This document shows positions 54,735 through 64,000 of a stretch of 64,000 nucleotides of DNA, one piece after another. Origin of the DNA: Siniperca chuatsi (taxonomy: Eukaryota; Chordata; Actinopteri; Centrarchiformes; Sinipercidae); the NCBI RefSeq assembly GCF_020085105.1, contig NC_058063.1, positions 12,305,651-12,369,650 on the forward strand, read 5' to 3'. Position numbers and translations under genes: made by a program. The notes below the pieces were generated by a model. That model searched no databases and had not been told where the DNA came from. It saw only the letters and a list, made by a program, of their open reading frames with translations. Position 1 is the first letter of the stretch, and each line of letters starts with the position of its first letter.

Positions 54735-56340
54735 CTACAATGCCTCATTGTTCCGGCATATGCCTTTCTTTAATAGCAGCCCCCATTGTTTCCAAAGTAG
54801 TTTTTCCTCGGTTTTTGCTGTGCTCTGAATATCAACTAAGTCTTTGTCAGTGATTTCACTAGTTAACTCCACTACTGGGAGCATCATAGCTTGCACATTT
54901 CCAGCAGCTGCTTGTTTAGCAGCTTTGTCTGCAGCGTTATTCCCCATGGTCTCCAATGTCCAAGCGAGCACTTGGTCATAATGCTGTATGTTAGACCCGT
55001 ATGGAAGTTTTTATTAGTAGTTGTAACCCACAGAAGACAATCCACAAATGTGTACCATGACCCACAAATGTTTCACTATGCACAAACATGTAGTTTTTGG
55101 TTTGTGTTATGTAAAGTCATATCCACAAAAATACAGAGCGATTTGCAAATATGCATAACTTACTCTGTAAAAATGTATTTTAATTTCTCATAAAAATGAT
55201 AAAGGTTTTACAAATGTTGTACATACATCAAACATTATTATGACCGGTGATAGCCAGGCATGCTCACAGCAGGGTCTGTGAGTGTGCTTGGCCGGCTGGC
55301 TCGCAAGCATCCCCCACAGGTGCTAGGTTGCTGTTGTCACTCTGCTGCTTTGGCGCTACGAGAACAAAAATGTGAGCTGCCATGGCTAACTCGTTCTCAT
55401 TCGGGGCATTGGTCATAGTGCCGGTTAGAATCATAGCTAGGCTAGCGTTAGCATTTAGCATAAGCCTGGAATGGTAAAGCCAATCAGAGGCAGAGTAGGA
55501 GTGGGTCTACAGATGGCTTTTCTTCCAGTACATACTGTAGTTCTGTCAGCTCTTGTGAGGGAATCTCGAAACCTGCTGGTGTAGCTAGTAACTGCACCTC
55601 ACTTTACAGATTTCCTTTTCACAAATTGGAATTGGACAAAATTCCGCAAATAGGAGGGAAGTCACAAATGTCATGTGGCCCACAAGATGACAGGAAGCAA
55701 TCTACAAATGTGCAAAACTCGTTTCACATGTAAAAATTGATCTACAAATGCGTAAATATCACTTTACATGTATTTGTTGCGGTGAAACTATTGTGACATT
55801 TGTAAAAACCTACATCATTTTTATGCGAAATTAAAATATGTTTTTACAGAGTAAGTTATGCATATTTGCAAATCGCTCTCTATTTTTGTGGATATGACTT
55901 TACAAAACACAAATAAGAAAATACGTTTGTGCATAGTGAAATATTTGTGGGTCATGGTACACATTTGTGGACTGTCTTCTGTGGGTTACAGGTAATAATG
56001 TCCAATAAAAACTTCCTTAGACCCATCTGTTTTTTAAATCCTCTGGCCATCCAGAGCGATCAATATATGTGACAAATGCCATGAGCGCACACAGTGTCCG
56101 TGTAGATTGTCACTGTTTTGCCAGTAGCCAATTTACAAGCTTACGTTAATGCAACAAGCTCAGCTCTTTGGGCGGAGCAAGGCTGAGGACATTAAGCAAA
56201 TTGGCAGGTCATAGCTTGACCGTGCATCTGTATTTCTGTATTACAGAAAACCCTGCTTTCAATCCATCAGTGTCCCTGTAACATGAACTGTCTACAAATA
56301 GAATGAGTTCTGAGGTTGACAGTGGTTCAGTCATTAAATC
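54735..56340 (-). pseudogene. ERV RNase H region split by an inserted DNA element
   Basis: The minus strand at about 56020-56340 reads LILFVDSSCYRDTDGLKAGF (first RNase H Asp block) and, after a frame change, IYTDT, the block with the later catalytic Asp. The domain resumes beyond the insertion at about 54990-54900 with GNNAADKAAKQAA, the usual end. The 54999-56016 segment between them is a separate mobile element. Confidence 0.65.
54991..56024. mobile_element. non-autonomous DNA element with ~215-bp inverted repeats
   Basis: Left inverted repeat about 55003-55218, right about 55796-56016, reverse complements with only scattered differences (shared blocks include TGTAACCCACAGAAGACA and GTACCATGACCCACAAAT). 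The element is flanked by the 8-bp direct repeat TTAGACCC (54991-54998 and 56017-56024). The left end has four extra bases (GTAT) before the shared GGAAGTTTTTATT terminus. An 8-bp target duplication points to the hAT superfamily, though the ends do not start CAG. The interior (about 55230-55790) is GC-richer and has no transposase. Confidence 0.75.
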
Positions 56341-56444
56341 GGCTCGTAGTTTTACAAAGTTTGAAACTTCTGTGTCGCAGCCATGAGGTTCTTCCTCATT
56401 TGGTAGAGGTATGCTAGAGGTATGAGGGACTTTAAAGTATTCTC

Positions 56445-56726
56445 TTAAATACTAATTCTTTCAGAGCTGCACCTTGTTTGCTCAATTATAATTGATGTTG
56501 CTGATTTCTGGATCTTGGGAGGCTGTTCATTCAGCCATGTGCTGTTTCTAGTCTCATTATTGGTATGAAAGAACTGTAGGGTGCAGTGATAATGTGGCGA
56601 TGGAGACTTTGCTTCTGGTATTTGTGTATTAACAAAAGGCAGCCATTGTTTCACACTGTCTTGTATAATCTGCTGCATGTTTCCCAACCACAACACTGTA
56701 GATGACTGTGGTGCAATGAGAGGCAT
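56445..56726 (-). pseudogene. ERV pol segment between protease and RT
   Basis: A 93-residue open frame matches the spacer region found between protease and RT in fish gamma/epsilon-like ERVs (HYHCTLQFFHTNNETRNSTW with a following CIVI-like strand). The RT fingers and palm should follow but do not: the sequence passes to the connection/RNase H segment within about 110 bases. Confidence 0.45.
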
Positions 56727-56911
56727 TTGGAGTACTTGCTAGTACTTGCTAATCTAAATGAATGCCAGCCAGAGTACACCATTATGCTACATATAATTTA
56801 AATTTAAAAGGGTGTCTATACCCAATAAGTTAGTGGGAGTGTCTGCTGAGATTAATATTGCTATTTTTGATTGTTGCTTGTTTATTTTAGTTTCTGCCTC
56901 TGTGGTGTGAA

Positions 56912-57106
56912 TCAGCTGCATTTATTTTTTCGAGAATCCGACTGTCTTGACAAATTGTCCAGACCGGGGGAAATGAGAGGTATCTTGTAGGTTAACACAG
57001 GTGTATGTTGCACCATCATTGAAGTTGTCTTGCCTTCTATTTGAACCAGCAATGTTGGCTCTTTATCAGCCCCCTTGGAAATCATAGGCAGCTGACTTTC
57101 TCCCAT
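56912..57106 (-). pseudogene. ERV aspartic protease remnant lacking the active-site motif
   Basis: The open frame has the strand before the active site (EPTLLVQIEGKTTSMMV), but a small deletion there removes the bases for the catalytic Asp-Thr-Gly start and shifts the frame. The downstream protease sequence continues in another frame. It follows gag on the same strand. Confidence 0.5.
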
Positions 57107-57215
57107 CAGACCCTCTGGGCACCCCTAGTAAGTGATTATTTAGGGGGTGTTGGAATCCTAGTCTCTCATTTGCGGGGCCCCCTTGGCCCCAATGTCGCTC
57201 ACGGCAATCTCTTTT

Positions 57216-57907
57216 CTAGTGTCCAGGTCTCCCACACCTCCAGCAGAGGGGCTGTCCTGTGGGACCTGAAGGCGGGCCAGGTCTCCTTCCTCCTCCCATA
57301 CCTCCACCCATCCTTCTCCAGTTTCTCTGTCTCGGAAAGGGTAGCTGTTGGTAGATTACTGCGGGAGTGGGTGGTAGAGCAGGTACAGGTGCAGGTGCTG
57401 GCGGCTGGGGGTCAGCAGGTGGACTTATCACTGCACCTTGTATTATCTTCTTCCCAGCCATTAGTTGTTGCTGGACTAGCTTTTGTTCTTCATTCTTGTC
57501 CCGTTCCAGTGCCCTCTGTTCTTCGTTGCGGTGTTTGATGACTAAGTGAGTGTTACAGTCACAGAACTGGCATGGAGCATAGCCCTATTACATCATACAG
57601 TCTGCTTCTGGCAGGTCCCGGAAGTCCCTTCACCACACTGTCTCTGAACAGAGCCTGTTGCAGTGGGTCATCGTCTGGATTCTGGCCAGTTCTTGTCTCA
57701 CCTATGTATATCACCTAATACATGCTGTCTCAGTTTCACCAAGCTTTTCTCTACATCTTCCAGATTAGTCTGTTCCTCCTTATCAGCTGGACTTCCTCTA
57801 CTGCTGCAGCTCCCTTTCTCTTTTCCCCACTCACTCTTTCCTTGCTGCGCTCTCCTCAATTCCTCATTGACCTCTGCATAAGCTCCTTCCCCTAATGGGG
57901 GAGCCAC
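57216..57907 (-). pseudogene. ERV gag remnant with CCHC nucleocapsid motif
   Basis: The minus-strand frame at 57216-57461 has a Pro-rich stretch, a Gly/Arg-rich basic segment (NWRRMGGGMGGGRRPG) and the start of a zinc knuckle (CWRCGRPGH), with its last Cys just beyond a frame change. An earlier frame at 57698-57907 looks like the charged, helical region before it. The capsid major-homology region is not recognisable. Confidence 0.6.
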
Positions 57908-58025
57908 TTTTGCCCCCTGTTTCCTTCTATCACTTTGGTCTAACTACCTGCTCTCGCAGGGAAGGGAAGGCACTGGCTGCTACAGGCATTGAAGCAATGT
58001 GTTCCACTAAATATCTGGATATATA

Positions 58026-58345
58026 CAGTGGTGGACAAAATATTCAGATCCTCCACTTAAGTAAAAGTACTAATACCACACTGTAAAAATACTCTGTTAA
58101 AAGTAAACAGCACTGCCTTGAAAATGTCACTTAAGCATAAGTATGTAAGTATAATCAAGAAAATGTACTTAAAATATTAAAAGTGAAAAATATCCCCTGT
58201 GACTGTTATACTGTTACATATTATACCATTAGATTATTACTTGTGCATTATTGTAAAAACAGGGGTTTACTGTTGTAGTTGGTTGAGGTGGGGTTTATTT
58301 TGAACTAATCTGCATTGGACTGCAACTAATAATCACCTTCACTGC
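58026..58345 (+). mobile_element. hAT-like non-autonomous element
   Basis: It starts CAGTGGTGGACAAAAT and continues with AAGTAAAAGTACTAATACC and 'actgtaaaaatactctgtt', a very common short fish element. No coding capacity. The right end is approximate, just before the LTR at 58361. Confidence 0.5.
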
Positions 58346-58360
58346 ACATCGATCTGTTGA

Positions 58361-59027
58361 TGTGGTAGTTTAAGGTTTATCATTTCCAGTTTTATTTTGT
58401 AGTATTCTCCTTCCCTTGTGTGTCTTGTGTTTTTACTTCCTGTCTTTGTTTTCCCTCCAGTTTTGATTGTTGGTGCTTCCTTGATTGTTTGCACCTGTGT
58501 CTCGTTGTCTCACCTCCCCTAGGGTATTTAGTCTGGGTCTCTTTCTTTCTTTCTTTGTTCAGTGTGGGATCATTGTTGTTATACATGGTGTGATTCCTGC
58601 CTGGTGTGATTCCTGCATTGAGTTTTGTTCCTGACCTTTGTGTGTGTTCCTGACCTTTGTGTGTGTGTGTCACCGTTTTGGTGCAGCTTTTGTGGTACCT
58701 GGTTCCTGTGCCCAGTTCTCCAGCATTCTTACCGTGAGTTTGTATTGGATTCTTTGTCTCCCTTGGACCTTGGCTGGATCCTGGATGTTTGTATTTTGCC
58801 TGCTCCCTAGTGAACTGTTTGCCACCTTGGACTCATTCTCCATCACTGCCAGCCGGTAACCTATCTGCCTTTTGTCTGTTCATTACCTGTCTGCCTACCG
58901 GTCTGCCTGTACTTGCCTGTAAACCACATCACCCCCATTAAACACGATAGCCATCCGGCTACTTCACCTCATATCGTTTCCTGGTCATCTGCATTTGGGT
59001 CCACATATCACTGTGCAACATACGACA
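58361..59027 (+). mobile_element. 5' LTR of a gypsy-type element
   Basis: A 667-bp segment begins TGTGGTAGTTTAAGG and ends ACGACA, matching the solo LTR at 14648-15297 along its whole length. A poly(A)-signal-like CATTAAACACG lies about 90 bases before the end and 'ctgcatttgggtcca' follows, as in the solo copy. The internal region begins immediately with a gag-like ORF (ATG at 59045). No matching 3' LTR lies in the next 4 kb, so the element is truncated. Confidence 0.7.
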
Positions 59028-59044
59028 TAATGATCCCACCAATC

Positions 59045-60506
59045 ATGGACCCAGCAGAGTTGGCCGAGGAAGCGAACCAGATTGTCCGTGATCTGGTATG
59101 CCTAAGGGACATTTGGGGGGGAATACATGACGAGTCCCGCAGAGAGGCAATCAAAGGTCGGGTTGAAGCCAGACTCTTGACATCGCCAGGGCTGAGGGAG
59201 GCCATTCCTGGGTGGCTCACAGACTTCCTTCACACGCAGACACCCCAGCCTGCTACTCCTCAACCGGTCCCAGTCCCGAACCCATACCTAGGCACCCGCC
59301 TGGCTCCCGGTGGTCCTCACAGCCATCGGACTGCACCCCGGCCTGCCAGCCATCTGCCTGTTCCCCAGCCTGCTGGCCCCCAGTTCATATCCCTACATAC
59401 TTACCTCCTACGTGCTAGTCTCCAGTCAGCATCTCAGCCTGGAAGCCAGGGGGCACCTCAGTCTGTTGCTTTCTTGGCGCCTTCCGGAATATGCTCCAGG
59501 AGGAAGCGTGGCTCCCACAGTTGCTCGCCTGCTCAGCTGCTCGCCTGCACCACGGCCCCGCTGCTCGCCTGCCCCGCTGCCGCCTGCCCCGCTGCCGCCT
59601 CCAGTCCTAGAGCCGCGGTGGCGGCCTCCAGTCACAGCTGGATCGCAGCAGCCATCACCCCCTGCTGGATCGCAGCAGCCCCCAGTTCCTGGACCCTTTG
59701 CTGGATCGCAGCAGCCCCCAGTTCCTGGACCCTTTGCTGGATCGCAGCAGCCCCCAGTTCCTGGACCCTTTGCTGGATCGCAGTCGCCTCCTTTCCTGGC
59801 TGGATCGCAGCAGCACCAATCCCTTGCCGCCGCTGGATCGCAGCAGCAGCTATCCCTAGTCGCCGCAGGATCGCAGCCGTCTCCTGCTCCGGTTAGACCA
59901 CAGCACGCCGCAGAACCATCTGATGGGTCGCAGCACGCCACTGAATTCTCTGCTGGATCACAGCAGTATCCTCCTTCTCTGCCGGAGTGGCAGGCTCCGG
60001 GTTCCCAGACATCACTGGTTCTGCCAGCTCCTCTACTAGTCTCTCCGTCGCCGGCTCCCTGTCCTGCTGTCCTGTTGCCGGCTCCCTGTCCTGCTGTCCT
60101 GTTGCCGGGCCCTGATCTGGTTTGCCGGCCTCCAGAAGGGCTCCGCCTTCTCCTCCAGCCTCCAGAGGGGTCCCGCCTTCGCTGCCGGCCTCCAGAAGGG
60201 TTTTGTCTTCGCCGCCGGCCTCCAGAAGGTCTCAGTCTTCGCCGCCGGTCTCCAGAAGGTCTCAGTCTTCGCCGCCGGCCTCCTGTGACTCTCTGTCTTT
60301 GCCACCGGCCTCCTGTGACCTTCGTCCTGTGCCACCAGCATTCTGCCAGGCCTCCAGATGGGGTTGATCTTCATCACAGACCTCAGGAGATCAGCTCCGC
60401 ACATGTCCAGCCCCCGGTCCATCTGCCCGAGGTCCTCAGCTCCCCACATGTCCAGCCCCCGGGCCGTCCGCCCAAAGTCTCCCACCTGGCCCTTGAACCG
60501 GTTTAG
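59045..60506 (+). pseudogene. gag-like N-terminus fused to a long Pro/Gln/Ser repeat ORF
   Basis: From ATG 59045 the frame gives MDPAELAEEANQIVRDL and a compact helical stretch (REAIPGWLTDFLHTQTPQPA), like the Gag start of fish gypsy elements. Beyond about 59240 the protein becomes Pro/Gln/Ser-rich. A frame change between about 59310 and 59600 leads to the frame ending at 60506, with three tandem 36-bp units (GSQQPPVPGPFA, about 59662-59780) and, at 60120-60330, repeated RPPEG(L/F)-LRRR units. No zinc knuckle, protease or RT follows. It could be a non-autonomous derivative or a truncated copy. Confidence 0.55.
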
Positions 60507-60529
60507 GTTGGTAATAAATCAGATATAAT

Positions 60530-61270
60530 TGCATACTTCCTAGGAAAGTAGGCAACCAATTCTCGGAAACACCTCCTCTATTACCCATCAATTCAAATTA
60601 TAATTGTAGTTATCCAAGGGTAATGTTGGTAACAGCCCAAGTTTAATTATGTACCATCTAGAAATTAAGATAGTACTTTCCAATAAATTACTTTTACTTA
60701 TTATTTATTTTTCATGTCTACACCTATTTATAAAGAGTTTATTTGATGGTATTACCTTTGAAAATATGGAATTGTTTTTTATTTAAGTTGAAAAATTACA
60801 TCAATACTTACCTGGCAACAACCTCTGCAGTTGTCCTCTACATTTTCTTAAAAACTGTACTGTAAAAGGAAGCCTTGTTTGTTTCCATGGTATTACCATG
60901 TTTTTACCATATCCTTTGTAAGAGATTATTCCCGTTTCCATGCAATCAATACAAATTTGTACCATATGTATTCTGCAATGTTACTAAGTGAAACATGACA
61001 ATTTATTGAGCAAGTACGTTGAAACAGAACTGTCAACATGGTAGTTACACTGTAGTGTTAGCATGATTAGTGTTTTCTTGCACAAAGAAAAACAATAAAT
61101 TTAGGGTGTGTGGGGCCATAAAATCTGTGTGAAAATCAGCTTTCATCAAACTTCTCCTTCAAAATCCAGATATTTTCTGTGAAAAATATGTAAAAACTGA
61201 AAATGAATATCTTTAAAGCTGCACTAATCAATATTTTTATATAACAATATATCAAATCCCTATGTGTAAC
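60530..61270. other. no gene seen
   Basis: AT-rich DNA without ORFs, separating two members of the LTR family. Confidence 0.5.
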
Positions 61271-61277
61271 GTGAAAG

Positions 61278-62240
61278 TGTCATGGTTTGAGCGGTTTGAG
61301 TTTAGTAATTTCCTTTTTTATTTTGTATATTCACCTATCCTCATGTACTGTGTAGCTTCATTTCCTGTCTTTGTGTTTTTCCCTGTTTTTGTTTGCCCCG
61401 CCCTGATTAGTTTCACCTGTGTCTAGTTATCCTTCCCTCACTTGTGTATTTAGTCTGTGTGATTCTTATGTTTGTCCCAGTTCATCCCCAGTTGCTATGT
61501 TGGCTCTTGCTTTTGGTTTTCTGCCAGTTGGACCTGTGTCTACCTGCCTGCCTGCCTGCCTGCCTGCCAACCTGTGTACCTGCCTGCCTGTCGTCCGGTT
61601 TGCCTACCTGTAACTGCCAGTAAGCTTATAATAAATCACTTAAGTCATTGCGCTGACATGTGGAGAAAGGCCATCAATGACTTTAACAGAGAGGCAGTCC
61701 TCTCCCTGGCACTAGAGAGTGTCTGCAATGCCTGAGCTGAGGGACTACATTCCAGAGTGGGTCACAGACTTTCTAAACACCCCTGCTCCTCAGTCTGCTT
61801 ACCAGCCAGCTAGTCTCCAGCATGCTAGCCACCAGCATGCTAGTCTTCAGTCTGCCCCTCAACCTGCTAGCATCCAGACGGCTAGCTTCCATCCAATTTC
61901 CCAGTTTGCGAGCAACCATCCTTCACTCCTTCACTCAGTCTGCTAGCCTTCTGCCTGCACCTCAGCCTGATTTCCGGCCTGCTAGCTTTCAGCCTACACC
62001 TCAGCCTGTTCGTGTCTTGAAGCCACCTTCTTCTTTCTTCTTGAAAGCCCCTCCAGAAGGAAGTGTGGGTCTCACAGACATCGTGCCTCACCACTTTCCA
62101 GCTCCTCATTCTCACCGCTGCCAATGGCAGTGGAGGTACCGCTGCCCAGTGTCCCAGAGCCTCAGCTGCCCAGTGCCACAGAGATGTCACCAGTCCTGCC
62201 TAGTTCCCAGTCGGCAACAACCACAGTGTCATATTCTAGC
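61278..62240 (+). mobile_element. second, diverged member of the LTR/proline-rich family
   Basis: A 381-bp LTR-like segment (61278-61658) begins TGTCATGG and ends TGACA, with AATAAA near 61631 and a tetranucleotide repeat. A gag-like start follows with a frameshift near 61730 (MPELRDYIPEWVTDFLNT, comparable to REAIPGWLTDFLHT in the element at 59045), then a Gln/Pro/Ala-rich stretch to about 62240. It shares layout but little nucleotide identity with the 58361 element, so it is a separate subfamily. No 3' LTR seen. Confidence 0.55.
61543..61568. repeat. (TGCC)n microsatellite
   Basis: Six or so TGCC units within the LTR-like segment; read directly. Confidence 0.8.
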
Positions 62241-62244
62241 CACT

Positions 62245-64000
62245 TAAACTCATGCTTTCATTTACTCCTACTCCTTTCATTTTTTCATAGTTCGCCTTTT
62301 GAGTGGTTCTTTAGTTCTCCTGTAAGGACCGCGTTAGCCAGCTAGCTAGCCAGTGATGCGTACTGCTCACTGGTTACTGCTGAGGTAAAATTTTAACTCA
62401 ACACAGATAGAACGTTGAACTAAAAGGCTCAAAAAAATCGGGATGTTTGTGGAACTGTAACATTATGTTGGAGAAGGCTCATAGTAAAGGGATAGAACTT
62501 GGTGGCCACCTACATGGAGTATTTGGTGGCCACAGAGTAACTTTTTGGGCTACTGCCCTGCTCCTTTAGTGTACTGAATTGAACAAGGTTAGGTTTTATT
62601 GCTTATGAATTAAACGTTTTATTTGTGAGATGAAGAATGTGACATTTCTTTTCAAAACGTACATAGTCTTGCTTTCTGCAGTCCAGGCAAGGTCATGAGA
62701 ACAACGGCCTGGCTGGTTGTCCCCTGTCACCCTAAATTCAGTGTAAGTTACATGTTTGACCAAGGTCTGGGATGAATAATATAATTTGTTTTCAAATGCC
62801 TTTAATTGGTGTTATATAGTGCAAATTGTTACAAATAATTTAAAGCACATCTAATGATACAGCTGAAGCAATTGGTTGTACGCTTAAATGATCCACAGAA
62901 AATGAATCAGCAACAATTCTGATTGCCCTTGGCCTTGGTCATTTTTCACGGAAAAAGGCCAACATTTTTCTGGTTCTGGCCTCTTACATGTGAAGATGTC
63001 TTTCTTTGTCTCATATGATAGTAAACTAAACATTTTGGGCTTTAGAACTGTTGTTGGGACAAAACAAGCATTTTTAAGAAGTCCCCACGGGGTCTGGGAT
63101 CTTGTGATGGGCATTTAAGTAGCCTACTTTTTTCCATTTTAGTCCATAGACCAAACGATTAATCGATAATGAAAACGATCAGTAGTTGCAGTCCTAGGGA
63201 TCATGGCAGCATTTTTGAATAACAACAACTGACAAAAACTTCATTTTAATCATGTCTTTGAACACTCCCTGCAATAAAATCCAGCTGGAAATCATACTGG
63301 TCTATGCTGGTTAGTGCTGCTTTAGCTGGTGGACCAGCATAGCTGTGCTGGTATTGCTTGTGAAGCTGGATTACTATTTTAGCTCATTACTTTGTACATA
63401 TTTATGCAGCCAGTACTTACATAACCCTTGTAGGTGTAACTTCTTTATTTAAGTATAAAATACAAGAGAATTGAAAATAGAAATTAGGCTAGCAATGTCA
63501 AGGAGAAGTAAATAAATTTAGTGTAAATACCATTATCTCCATTTTCATAAAAAAATGCATTTACAAAAGATAAAGAAGTGAAACTAAAAGAAAAAAGAAA
63601 ATATCATTGAACATCAACATCTGATTGGAATAATTTTTTTTTTTATCACAATATATTTGCAACACAGTCAAAGGAATTACTTGATAGCATCTCTACCAAA
63701 GCAATATATACAGTACATTCAATATTCACATAAAATTATTATGCATCTACCTTGCTACCTAACATGTGTGATATGAATACATCCCTGCTTAAGCTTCTAT
63801 ATTTTCTGGCCTTTTTGGCAATATGGCCTGTCACAGTCAGACTTCAAACATTGCGCAACAGTATAATAAATTACATTAACAGTGTTCCTACAATCATTCT
63901 CTGACAATGTATTTTGGAGGATGTTCGATCAGAAAGTTGCATTCATTGCAGTAAGGTTCATTTTTGGAAAAGTTTGTCATTGTCTGTTATGTCAGTTGCA
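62245..64000. other. no gene seen
   Basis: AT-rich DNA with chance ORFs. At 63295-63370 a small imperfect inverted repeat ('ctggtctatgctggtta' facing 'ggaccagcatag') resembles a short fish repeat. Confidence 0.45.

Larger units (their letters stand above)
53205..57907 (-). mobile_element. degraded retrovirus-like element (ERV), minus strand
   Basis: The order on the minus strand is gag, protease, pol fragments with RNase H, integrase and an env-like region, as in a simple retrovirus. All parts carry stops, frameshifts or deletions. The central reverse transcriptase is missing. A DNA element is inserted in the RNase H region. I could not identify paired LTRs or a primer binding site: the left side abuts L2 sequence and the right side a short hAT-like repeat and an unrelated LTR at 58361. 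Confidence 0.7.

Noticed and set aside
59426..59941. 171-residue minus-strand Cys-rich ORF with CCDPAKGPGTGG repeats
   Set aside because: It mirrors the plus-strand GSQQPPVPGPFA tandem repeat; the Cys-rich pattern comes from the GGATCGCAGCAG unit read backwards.
59008..60485. Long ORFs on both strands around the proline-rich region
   Set aside because: GC-rich tandem repeats keep several frames open; only the plus-strand frames following the gag-like start were kept.

Overview
The window looks like teleost fish nuclear DNA, probably percomorph. It is AT-rich, its genes have introns, and it is dense in fish-type mobile elements: L2/CR1 and jockey/I-type LINEs, a gypsy-type LTR family with a proline-rich internal ORF, a retrovirus-like element, a Polinton/Maverick remnant, hAT-like DNA elements and a tRNA-derived SINE. 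There is nothing prokaryotic in it (no operons, no CRISPR). One 100-base run of N marks an assembly gap.

The main content is a tandem pair of paralogous eight-exon genes on the plus strand: copy A (ATG at 9859, stop at 15412) and copy B (ATG at 34014, stop at 39979, 900 aa). Each encodes a short N-terminal signal sequence, a long Thr/Pro/Ala mucin-type (PTS) domain made of a 12-residue repeat, a first SEA domain, a short PT linker, a second SEA domain with a GSVI cleavage-type motif, and a C-terminal hydrophobic tail that ends at the stop codon, as in GPI-anchored proteins. The two SEA domains lie on two three-exon cassettes with the same intron phases (1-0-2-1) and identical 65-nt middle exons, so the protein itself grew by cassette duplication. 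A third, broken copy of the gene end lies between them (about 27.13-27.45 kb). The duplicated unit starts near 6530 and 31385, just before a shared TATA-containing segment, and its homology ends near 16765 and 43670.

Layout: 0-1.3 kb, a possible partial ORF end and a possible terminal exon. 2.6-3.5 kb, a degenerate minus-strand coding relict of unknown family. 4.2-5.5 kb, a Polinton fragment, then a minus-strand CCHC knuckle. 6.5-16.8 kb, mucin gene A, with a solo LTR in intron 7 and a SINE in its 3' flank. 18.2-19.7 kb, a CpG-richer stretch followed by an exon-like ORF. 21.8-22.5 kb, a broken DDE/integrase-like gene on the minus strand. 23-26 kb, an inverted duplication, an LTR-family fragment, an L2 tail and a teleost repeat. 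27-31 kb, the third mucin fragment and LINE tails. 31.4-43.7 kb, mucin gene B, with an L2 LINE in its 3' flank. 43.7-49.7 kb, a second L2 with ORF1 esterase, endonuclease and RT, itself holding two minus-strand LINE insertions. 51.2-52.8 kb, another L2 on the minus strand. 53.2-57.9 kb, a degraded retrovirus-like element on the minus strand, cut in its RNase H region by a DNA element with long inverted repeats. 58.4-62.2 kb, two members of the LTR/proline-rich family. The rest shows no gene I can support.

Because the two mucin units can be compared base by base, several insertions can be ordered relative to the duplication: the solo LTR and SINE are only in unit A and the L2 only in unit B. 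All exon boundaries come from reading splice sites, frame and paralogue agreement; no transcripts or database searches were available.
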